A DNA stretch of 9,027 bases, from positions 1-9,027 of the forward strand of contig JAQXHT010000034.1 of NCBI GenBank assembly GCA_029007415.1, read 5' to 3'. This DNA comes from a bacterium (GTDB lineage Bacteria > Bacillota_I > Bacilli_A > RF39 > UBA660). The notes under the pieces were generated by a model. It was given only the letters and a program-made list of their open reading frames with translations. It made no database searches and had not been told where the DNA came from. Numbering within the stretch: position 1 is the stretch's first letter; each line of letters begins with the position of its first letter. The translations under genes and the position numbers were made by a program. Below, one piece after another: positions 1 to 6,026 of this stretch.

Positions 1-42
1 GGAGATGGAACTTCTTTAAATCCATATGTTGTTAAATCTTAG
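1..42 (+). CDS. C-terminal end of an upstream protein (partial)
   Basis: The first frame reads 13 codons, GDGTSLNPYVVKS, then TAG at 40-42. The gene begins left of the window. A tail of the form G-x-GT-x-x-x-PYVV is, from general experience, common at the very C-terminus of secreted or surface-anchored proteins and prepilin-like proteins of gut Bacillota, so an extracellular protein is a reasonable guess. Nothing else about the protein can be seen. That this is a real C-terminus and not a chance reading is supported by the rho-independent terminator starting 4 nt after the stop. Confidence 0.6.
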   Translation, partial: GDGTSLNPYVVKS

Positions 43-46
43 ACAT

Positions 47-85
47 AATCTAATGTGCTAGTGCACACTAGATTTTTTCTTTCTT
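47..85 (+). terminator. Rho-independent terminator after the partial upstream gene
   Basis: The arms AATCTAATGTGC (47-58) and GCACACTAGATT (63-74) pair over 12 positions with a single A-C mismatch around a TAGT loop. The T-rich run TTTTCTTTCTT follows directly. It separates the upstream gene from the flavoprotein pair. Confidence 0.85.
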
Positions 86-88
86 ATG

Positions 89-97
89 TGATAAAAT
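89..97 (+). promoter_or_regulatory. Candidate extended -10 promoter for the flavoprotein pair
   Basis: TGA followed by TAAAAT (92-97) fits an extended -10 element (TGn-TAtaAT) with one mismatch in the hexamer. No good -35 hexamer lies 16-18 nt upstream, where the terminator stem and T-run sit; that is tolerated for extended -10 promoters. Transcription would start near 103-105, giving a leader of about 20 nt. Called by eye only. Confidence 0.4.
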
Positions 98-125
98 ACA
101 GCTTAAAAGAAAGGGGATATGATTG

Positions 126-1295
126 ATGAATATAATTATTGTTGGAGCAGGTGTTAGTGGACTTACTGCTGGTATATCTTTATTAAGAAATGGTAATGAT
201 GTAACAATATTAGAAAGAAATAATATGAGTGGTAAGAAACTGTTATTAACTGGTGCTGGTAGATGTAATTACTTTAATGATTCACAATCTATAAATCATT
301 ACCATAGTAGTAATGATTCTTTATTAACTAGTATTATAACTAAAGATAATATAGAATTAGTAGAAACATTTATTAAATCCCTTGGAGTTATTCCTAAGAT
401 AAAAGATGGATATTACTATCCTTTTTCTAATCAAGCGATTAATATGAAAGAACTATTAGAAACTACTTATTTAGATTTAGGTGGTAAGTTTAAATTTAAT
501 TATTTAGTAGAAAAAATAGAAAAGAAAGATGACTTATTTATTATTAATGATGATTTATCTTGTGCTAAATTAATACTTGCTACAGGTGGTAAATCTTATA
601 AAATGACTGGTAGTGATGGAATAGGATATTTCCTTGCTAATAGTTTTCATCATAAAATAATAGATGTTTATCCCTCTCTTACTTCCTTAGTTACAAAAGA
701 AAAACATAACTTAAAAGGAGTAAGACTTGATGCTAGAGCTAGTCTTTATGAAGATAATAAAAAAATTAAAGAGGAACTAGGTCAAGTACAGTTTACTGAC
801 TATGGAATTAGTGGTATTTGTATTTTTAATCTTAGTTATTATGCTATTAAAGGATTAAATGCTAAGAGAAAAGTAACTATTAAACTAGATTTAATGCCTT
901 TTGATGATACTGTTAATTTTTTAGGAAGAAGAGTAAGAGATACCTTACTTGGTTTTTTACCAATTAAAGTAATTAATTATATTATGTCAAAACTAGATAT
1001 TTCTTCTGCTACTTATTATGAAGAACTTTCCTCTTTAAAGAAAAAAGAACTAACTAATATGTTAAAAGAAATGCCTTTTGCAGTTACTTCCTATAAAGGT
1101 TTTGACTTTGCTCAAGTATGTAGTGGTGGTGTAAGTTTAGAAGAAATAAATCCTTTAACAATGGAATCCCTTCTTGTTAAGAATCTTTATATAACAGGTG
1201 AATTATTAGATGTTAATGGCGACTGTGGTGGTTATAACTTGACTTTTGCTTTTCTATCAGGAATATTAACTAGTATGGAGGATTATAATGCTTAG
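126..1295 (+). CDS. HI0933/YhiN-family FAD-dependent oxidoreductase
   Basis: A soluble flavoprotein of 389 residues, the usual size for this family (BaiN/RdsA-like, often labelled aminoacetone oxidase family). The N-terminal Rossmann fold has GAGVSG at residues 7-12 and the ribose-binding acid E30. The family signature GAGRCN follows at 43-48, then ATGG at 152-155. The C-terminal FAD-binding block GELLDVNGDCGGYN lies at about 358-371. The physiological substrate is not established for most members; one relative takes part in gut bile-acid transformation, but that cannot be inferred here. The ATG at 126 is preferred over the in-frame TTG at 123, because GGGG at 113-116 then lies 9 nt upstream. 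The last 8 nt overlap the next gene, which suggests translational coupling with another flavoprotein. Confidence 0.93.
   Translation: MNIIIVGAGVSGLTAGISLLRNGNDVTILERNNMSGKKLLLTGAGRCNYFNDSQSINHYHSSNDSLLTSIITKDNIELVETFIKSLGVIPKIKDGYYYPFSNQAINMKELLETTYLDLGGKFKFNYLVEKIEKKDDLFIINDDLSCAKLILATGGKSYKMTGSDGIGYFLANSFHHKIIDVYPSLTSLVTKEKHNLKGVRLDARASLYEDNKKIKEELGQVQFTDYGISGICIFNLSYYAIKGLNAKRKVTIKLDLMPFDDTVNFLGRRVRDTLLGFLPIKVINYIMSKLDISSATYYEELSSLKKKELTNMLKEMPFAVTSYKGFDFAQVCSGGVSLEEINPLTMESLLVKNLYITGELLDVNGDCGGYNLTFAFLSGILTSMEDYNA
1277..1290 (+). promoter_or_regulatory. Shine-Dalgarno inside the upstream gene, coupling the two flavoproteins
   Basis: GGAGG at 1277-1281 lies 6 nt before the ATG at 1288, within the coding end of the first flavoprotein gene, whose stop TAG is at 1293-1295. 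A strong internal site with an 8-nt gene overlap supports one mRNA and coupled translation. Confidence 0.75.
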
Positions 1296-2847
1296 AGTAG
1301 AAATTAATTTAAAAGTAGATAATGATAATTATCAAGAAGAAGTACTAAAATTATTAAAAGTTAAAGATAGTGACATAAAAACTATGAGTATTAATAAAAA
1401 ATCAATTGATGCCAGACGCCGTGATGAGATACACTATCACTATAGCATTGATGTAGAACTTGATCTTAAAGTAGAAGAAAAGTTATTAAAAAATAAGAAA
1501 TTAAAACTTAATAAAGTAGTAAAAGAAAATTATCAACTACCTAATTCTGGTACTATAAAACTTTCTAATCGTCCAGTTATTGTTGGTAGTGGACCAGCTG
1601 GTTTATTTGCTGCTTATATCTTAGCAAGTAAAGGTTTTAAACCACTAGTAATTGATAGAGGGGAAGAGATGACTAAGCGCGTAGCAAAAGTGACTAATTT
1701 CTTTACTAATGGTATTTTAGATGAAGAAAGTAATGTTTCTTTTGGTGAAGGAGGAGCAGGAACTTTCTCTGATGGTAAGTTAAAAACAATGATTAGAGAT
1801 AAGGAACACCGAGGAAAGAAAGTCTTTGATATCTTTATTGAAAATGGTGCTAATAGTGATATTTTATATCTGCAACATCCTCATCTTGGAACAGATAAGT
1901 TAAGAGAAATAATTCCTGCTATTAGAGAAAAGATAATAAAGATGGGAGGAGAATTTAGATTTAATACTAAACTTACTGATATTAAAATTAAAAATGAAAA
2001 GGTAGTAAGTATTACTATAAATGATAAAGAGATTATTCCTTGCGATGTATTAGTGTTAGCGATAGGTCATAGTGCAAGAGATACTTTTCATCTATTAGAT
2101 AATGTTGGGTTAAAGATGGAATCTAAACCATTTGCTGTAGGAGTTAGAGTAATGCATTATCAAGAAATGATTGATAAAGAACAGTATCATAATAAAATAA
2201 AAAAAGCTCCATATAAATTAACTTATCAAACAAAGGAACATCGAGGAGTTTACTCATTTTGTATGTGTCCTGGAGGTTATGTTTTAAATGCTACTAATCT
2301 TAATAATCATTTAGTAGTAAATGGGATGAGTAATTATCTAAGAGATAGTAATACTGCTAATAGTGCTATTATAGTAACTGTTTCTAAAAAAGATTATGGA
2401 GAAGATTTATTTGCTGGTGTTACTTATCAAGAAGAGTTAGAAAAGAAAGCATTTAAATTAGGTAAGGGAAAGATACCGGTAGAATATTATCAAGACTTTG
2501 TAAATAAAAAAATTACTAAAAAAGAAACGGATTTCGCTATTATGGGTGATTACACTTTTGCTGATTTAAATAGTATCTTACCAGGATATGTTTCTTATTC
2601 ACTAAAAGAAGCAATGGAAGAGTTTAATAAAAAGATAAAAGGTTTTAGTGATAGTAATCCTTTACTAGCAGGAGTAGAAACAAGAACTTCATCACCAATT
2701 AGAATTATTAGAGATGACTTATTAGAATCTAATATCAAAGGCATATACCCTTGTGGAGAAGGAAGTGGTTATGCAGGAGGAATTACTTCTTCTGCTATAG
2801 ATGGTATAAAAGTAGCAGAAAAGATAATTAAAAAATACACTTTATAA
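1288..2847 (+). CDS. COG2509-type FAD-dependent dehydrogenase
   Basis: A soluble flavoprotein of 519 residues, matching the usual length of this conserved but poorly characterised family. Residues 1 to about 90 form a small N-terminal domain containing the family-typical DARRRDEIHYHYSIDVEL stretch. The dinucleotide fold follows with GSGPAG at 100-105. Further family blocks are FGEGGAGTFSDGKL (152-165), a KPFAVGVRVMH segment, FCMCPGGYV in the middle, and the C-terminal FAD-closing GEGSGYAGGITSSAIDG at about 490-506. The electron donor and substrate are unknown. It is co-transcribed with the preceding HI0933-type gene, a pairing of two different flavoprotein families that hints at a shared redox role. 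No terminator is visible after its stop at 2845-2847, so some read-through into the downstream ATPase unit is possible. Confidence 0.93.
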   Translation: MLRVEINLKVDNDNYQEEVLKLLKVKDSDIKTMSINKKSIDARRRDEIHYHYSIDVELDLKVEEKLLKNKKLKLNKVVKENYQLPNSGTIKLSNRPVIVGSGPAGLFAAYILASKGFKPLVIDRGEEMTKRVAKVTNFFTNGILDEESNVSFGEGGAGTFSDGKLKTMIRDKEHRGKKVFDIFIENGANSDILYLQHPHLGTDKLREIIPAIREKIIKMGGEFRFNTKLTDIKIKNEKVVSITINDKEIIPCDVLVLAIGHSARDTFHLLDNVGLKMESKPFAVGVRVMHYQEMIDKEQYHNKIKKAPYKLTYQTKEHRGVYSFCMCPGGYVLNATNLNNHLVVNGMSNYLRDSNTANSAIIVTVSKKDYGEDLFAGVTYQEELEKKAFKLGKGKIPVEYYQDFVNKKITKKETDFAIMGDYTFADLNSILPGYVSYSLKEAMEEFNKKIKGFSDSNPLLAGVETRTSSPIRIIRDDLLESNIKGIYPCGEGSGYAGGITSSAIDGIKVAEKIIKKYTL

Positions 2848-2850
2848 CAC

Positions 2851-2902
2851 TTCCAAAACTTGTCAAAATAAGTAACATTTGGAAAAATATTTCCAAAACT
2901 TG
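2851..2902 (+). repeat. Operator-like repeat cluster upstream of the ATPase unit
   Basis: The exact 12-mer TTCCAAAACTTG occurs at 2851-2862 and 2891-2902, with start points 40 bp apart (close to four helical turns). Between them TTTGGAAA (2878-2885) forms a perfect 8-bp inverted repeat with TTTCCAAA (2890-2897) across AATA. The middle arm can therefore pair with either outer copy. The downstream copy runs into the -35 box TTGACT. That is the geometry of an operator for a repressor or autoregulator. No T-run follows, so it is not a terminator on the + strand. Confidence 0.6.
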
Positions 2903-2928
2903 ACTTTGATGTTTGCTTTGTATATAAT
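2900..2928 (+). promoter_or_regulatory. Strong sigma-A promoter for the ATPase unit
   Basis: The -35 TTGACT (2900-2905) and -10 TATAAT (2923-2928) are separated by exactly 17 nt; 11 of 12 hexamer positions match consensus. The predicted start is near 2935, leaving a leader of about 14 nt that already contains the AGAGGTG ribosome site. This is the best promoter in the window, and its -35 overlaps the repeat cluster, so it is probably repressible. Confidence 0.8.
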
Positions 2929-2948
2929 TTGTTTAGAGGTGAAAAACT

Positions 2949-4154
2949 ATGATAGAAAGAAAAGAGTATTTAGAAAAATTAAAAAATTTTAAGGATAAAG
3001 ACTTAATCAAAGTAATTACTGGAATAAGAAGATGTGGTAAGTCTACTTTATTTGATCTTTTTATTAACTATTTAAAAGAAATGGGTATAAGTGATGAACA
3101 AATAATAAAAATAAATCTTGAAGATGTGGATTACAACTTTAAAGATTATAAAGAATTATATGATTATATAAATAAAAAAATAGATTCTAAACAGCAATAT
3201 TATGTATTTATAGATGAAGTCCAAAATGTACCATTATTTCAAAAAGCAGTTGATAGTTTATATATAAAGAAAAATGTAGATGTTTATATAACTGGTTCAA
3301 ATGCTTATTTACTATCAGGAGAATTAGCAACACTATTATCTGGTAGATATGTAGAAATTAAAATGTTACCATTATCATTTAAAGAATATTTGAGTGCATT
3401 TACTGATAAAACTAAGAGTAACTATGAGTATTTCCTAGATTATATGCGTAATGGGGGGATGCCTGGTAATATATTAATAATTAAGGATAGTCCTAATGAT
3501 TTAGATATGTATCTAGAAGGAATATTTACAACTGTAGTGTATAAAGATATTATAACAAGAAATAATATAACTGATAAAATGTTACTAGAAAGTATCCTAA
3601 GATTTATTTTTGATAGTATAGGTAGTCCAATATCAACCAAGAAGATAAGTGATACTCTAACAAGTAAAGGAATGTCAACAAGTAATCATACAGTAGAAAA
3701 TTATATTTTGGCATTTATTGATAGCTTTTTAATATATAAAGCAGAAAGATTTGATGTTAAGGGTAAAAATCTTTTAGTAAGAGACTATAAGTATTATGTT
3801 GTAGACCAAGGACTTAGAAGTTATCTATTAGGTAAAAAAGCAGATAGTGATATGGGACATATATTAGAAAATATAGTTTATTTAGAATTACTTAGAAGAG
3901 GATATAAAGTATATGTAGGTAAAGTAGATGACTTAGAAGTTGACTTTGTAGCAGAAAACAGAAGTGGATTGAAGTATTATCAAGTAGCTTTAACAGTTAG
4001 AGATGAGAAAGTATTAGAACGTGAACTTAAATCATTACAAAGAACAGGTGATCACTATCCTAAATATTTGTTAACACTTGATATGGATTTGGAAGCTGAT
4101 TATGATGGGATAACTAAAATAAATGTCATTGATTGGTTATTAAAATATGAATGA
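2949..4154 (+). CDS. AAA-type ATPase with C-terminal DUF4143 domain
   Basis: A protein of 401 residues, typical for the AAA_14-DUF4143 family (COG1373). Walker A is GIRRCGKST at 25-33, Walker B is YVFIDE at 85-90 (D89, E90), and the sensor-like TGSNA is at 115-119. The family-typical LSGRYVEIKMLPLSFKEYL follows. The C-terminal DUF4143 domain has a nuclease-like layout with E307, then EVDFVA (D332), then YQVA with Q345. The residue that would be the catalytic lysine of a PD-(D/E)XK core is A347, so nuclease activity is doubtful. The family is widespread, patchily distributed and of unknown function; it is not a transporter and has no membrane segment. The start ATG follows AGAGGTG at 2935-2941. 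It appears to be the first gene of a three-gene unit under the repeat-flanked promoter. It ends in TGA, which confirms the standard code. Confidence 0.92.
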   Translation: MIERKEYLEKLKNFKDKDLIKVITGIRRCGKSTLFDLFINYLKEMGISDEQIIKINLEDVDYNFKDYKELYDYINKKIDSKQQYYVFIDEVQNVPLFQKAVDSLYIKKNVDVYITGSNAYLLSGELATLLSGRYVEIKMLPLSFKEYLSAFTDKTKSNYEYFLDYMRNGGMPGNILIIKDSPNDLDMYLEGIFTTVVYKDIITRNNITDKMLLESILRFIFDSIGSPISTKKISDTLTSKGMSTSNHTVENYILAFIDSFLIYKAERFDVKGKNLLVRDYKYYVVDQGLRSYLLGKKADSDMGHILENIVYLELLRRGYKVYVGKVDDLEVDFVAENRSGLKYYQVALTVRDEKVLERELKSLQRTGDHYPKYLLTLDMDLEADYDGITKINVIDWLLKYE

Positions 4155-4172
4155 TAAAATAGGTGAATAAGA

Positions 4173-4895
4173 ATGGAAAAGGAAACTTATACTGCTAAAG
4201 AAATTTTATTTGGTCTTAGGGGGGAGTACTTACGTCTTCAAAAGTATTTAAAGGAAATGGAGGAATATATTGATTATGATAAAGAACAATATAAAGTATC
4301 TATAGTTCCTGTAGAAACAATGCGTAATGGTAAAGAATATGATTTGGTTCTTTATGCTGATGAAATTAAAAGTAATTTTAGAATGAAGTTAGAGAAAATT
4401 TTACATGAACCAATAACAGTTCGTGATGCCATTATTGCTGATGATGGAACAGGTAATTATAATCTTCATAAAGGTTCCTTTTTTACAGATAATGTACAAA
4501 TAAAAAACAAAAAAGAATTTAATCGCTATGCTAAATTCTTATATGGGTATGATTATTTACAAGCATTAAGTGATGAGAATTTTGCTTTATACCCAGCTTA
4601 TAGTTCACCAACACATCTAACACTTACTAATGATGAAATGTATGCTGCGTATCATGCTTATAATGATACTATGTTTATTAGTAAAGACTTTAAAAGTAAA
4701 CTAACAGAAGAGATGATTTATGATATTTTAAACTGGGAATATAAAGCTACTGATTTTAGTGATAAAGCACAAAAAATAATTGAAGAAAGTTCTAGTGCAC
4801 AAAAAGAGATTACTCTTTTAAGAAAAGACAAGGCAGTATTGGAAAAGTTTTCGATATATGAAAAACAAAAAACTTTAGTATTAATAAAAAAGTAA
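4173..4895 (+). CDS. Uncharacterised protein, first of a tandem paralogue pair
   Basis: A 240-residue soluble protein that I do not recognise. It has no signal peptide, membrane segment or metal motif. It begins with a probably helical stretch containing KEILFGLR (residues 9-16) and a YDKEQY motif, has a YDYL motif in mid-protein, and ends with a helical block (DILNWEY, then KAQKIIEESSSAQKEI) and a short tail, FSIYEKQKTLVL. The same four blocks recur in the next gene. Residues about 45-120 diverge and may be where the two proteins differ in partner or ligand. The ATG follows AGGTGA (4161-4166) by 6 nt. The gap to the ATPase stop is only 18 nt, so co-transcription is likely. Function unknown; a partner or substrate of the ATPase is an inference from position alone. 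Confidence 0.8.
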   Translation: MEKETYTAKEILFGLRGEYLRLQKYLKEMEEYIDYDKEQYKVSIVPVETMRNGKEYDLVLYADEIKSNFRMKLEKILHEPITVRDAIIADDGTGNYNLHKGSFFTDNVQIKNKKEFNRYAKFLYGYDYLQALSDENFALYPAYSSPTHLTLTNDEMYAAYHAYNDTMFISKDFKSKLTEEMIYDILNWEYKATDFSDKAQKIIEESSSAQKEITLLRKDKAVLEKFSIYEKQKTLVLIKK

Positions 4896-4916
4896 GATAA
4901 TTTCAGGGGGAAATAT

Positions 4917-5645
4917 ATGAATAATAATAAATATACAGTAAAAGAAATACTGTTTGGTTTAAGAGATGAATGCCTAAAAATACAAGAACATTTAAAAGAG
5001 GTAGATTCATGCTTAGATTATGATAGAGAAAAATATAATATTGATTTAGTACTTTATAAATATGCATCTAAAAATAAGTATGAACCATGGTTTATTGCTA
5101 CTAAAATAGAGTCATATAAAGTTAAACGTTTAAAAGAAATTTTTAGGATAAAAACAAAAGTTAGTAAAGCATCAATTACTTCTATTAATCGTTATGAGTT
5201 ATTAAGATATGATGATAAGTTTCCTGCTACTGTAAAACAAGGTATGCAAGAGAAATTAGAAGATATTGTAGATTTTATTGAGGATTATGACTATTTAAAA
5301 GTATTAAAGCATCCTAAAGCTGCTGATTTATCATTAAATTTTTCAGCAGATAATATGATTATGTTAAATGATACTTTAGGTAATGTTTCTTATAGTGCCA
5401 TTAGTGATAGAATTTTATTTGAAAAAGCAACACCTTTAACTAAAAACAATGTTGATGACATTCTAAATCAAGAATATAATAAAAGACATTTTACAGAAAA
5501 AGCACAAGAAGTAATTGAACAAAGTGTAAATGCTAAAAAAGAAATAGTGTTAAAACCAATAGAGTATCAAAAAGAAGAAACATTTTCTATTTATGAAAAT
5601 CAGAAGACTTTGATTTTAGTAAGAGATAAGAAAACGCTATTTTAA
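4917..5645 (+). CDS. Uncharacterised protein, second of a tandem paralogue pair
   Basis: A 242-residue paralogue of the preceding protein. By eye, about 22 of 42 residues match over the N-terminal region (YTxKEILFGLRxE...LxxQxxLKE...DYDxExY). The mid-protein YDYL and the end blocks DILNxEY, KAQxxIExSxxAxKEI and FSIYExQKTLxL are also shared. The middle, about residues 45-115, is poorly conserved. It has no signal peptide, membrane segment or known catalytic motif. The start is set by AGGGGG (4905-4910), 6 nt before the ATG. The 21-nt gap places it in the same unit as the ATPase and its sister gene. It has a slightly longer charged tail (RDKKTLF) than its sister. Duplication followed by divergence is the simplest origin; the function is unknown. 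Confidence 0.8.
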   Translation: MNNNKYTVKEILFGLRDECLKIQEHLKEVDSCLDYDREKYNIDLVLYKYASKNKYEPWFIATKIESYKVKRLKEIFRIKTKVSKASITSINRYELLRYDDKFPATVKQGMQEKLEDIVDFIEDYDYLKVLKHPKAADLSLNFSADNMIMLNDTLGNVSYSAISDRILFEKATPLTKNNVDDILNQEYNKRHFTEKAQEVIEQSVNAKKEIVLKPIEYQKEETFSIYENQKTLILVRDKKTLF

Positions 5646-5669
5646 TAAAATATAACACAACAACACACT

Positions 5670-5691
5670 CCATATTATTATGGCTTTTTTT
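5670..5691 (+). terminator. Weak terminator candidate closing the ATPase unit
   Basis: CCATA (5670-5674) and TATGG (5679-5683) form a 5-bp stem around TTAT, followed by C and seven T. The stem is short and has only two G-C pairs, so termination may be inefficient, but the position 25 nt after the last stop codon fits. Confidence 0.45.
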
Positions 5692-5972
5692 AAAATAAAG
5701 TTTTAATCTGTGTTACCCAAAATAGAACTAAACTTATCCTTGGAGCATTCTAAAAATCTAAATTACAGTTTCAATATTTATTTCTTATAATGTTAATAAG
5801 TAAAGTACATAGATTGAAAATAAGCCATAAATAAAAGAAAAACTTAATACTTTATGCCAATCAATTGAAAATCTAAGTTTTTTTGTACTATCATTTTCTG
5901 AAAAAAACAATTTCTTTCTTACTTTATTAGTCTGAACTGTAACTAAATTTACGAAAAAAACTTAAAAAAGAC

Positions 5973-6001
5973 TTCTCAAAAAAAAACGGATAAGTTATAA
6001 T
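5973..6001 (+). promoter_or_regulatory. Probable lon promoter
   Basis: A perfect TATAAT (5996-6001) lies 17 nt after TTCTCA (5973-5978), which matches four of six -35 positions. An A-rich tract between them may bend the DNA. The predicted start near 6008 leaves a very short leader before the lon start. No CIRCE inverted repeat or CtsR-like heptad repeat is visible, so heat-shock control by those repressors is not supported here. Confidence 0.6.
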
Positions 6002-6026
6002 AAATAATTAGAAGTGGGTGATGGTA

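Larger units (their letters stand above)
5646..6017. other. Gene-poor gap between the accessory unit and lon
   Basis: This 372-bp AT-rich spacer has no credible gene on the + strand. It holds the weak terminator at 5670-5691. It also has a 9-bp inverted repeat, AAAAACTTA (5838-5846) with TAAGTTTTT (5874-5882), which could act as a terminator on either strand. The lon promoter lies at its right end. On the - strand a frame stays open from 5961 to a TAA at 5787-5785 and reads like the end of a small protein with a hydrophobic C-terminal segment, but it has no ATG or GTG start. That frame may be a gene remnant. Confidence 0.5.

Noticed and set aside
123..125. TTG as the start of the first flavoprotein gene
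   Set aside because: It adds one residue only. The ATG at 126 is the stronger start codon and has a better distance to GGGG at 113-116.
2851..2884. TTCCAAA...TTTGGAA stem as a terminator of the flavoprotein pair
   Set aside because: It is followed by A residues, not T, and the loop is 20 nt, so it is better explained as part of the operator-like cluster.
2851..2902. Short repeats as a CRISPR array
   Set aside because: Only two direct copies of 12 nt exist, with no regular spacers and no cas genes nearby.
3440..3640. 66-codon open frame on the - strand
   Set aside because: It lies wholly inside the DUF4143 ATPase gene and resembles no protein family; it is a shadow of that gene's AT-rich coding sequence.
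5786..5791. TATAAT resembling a -10 box in the pre-lon gap
   Set aside because: No acceptable -35 hexamer lies 16-18 nt upstream and no gene follows within 200 nt; chance matches are expected in AT-rich DNA.
5838..5884. 9-bp inverted repeat as a strong terminator
   Set aside because: The stem is almost all A-T with a 27-nt loop and no gene ends just before it on the + strand; noted only within the gap description.
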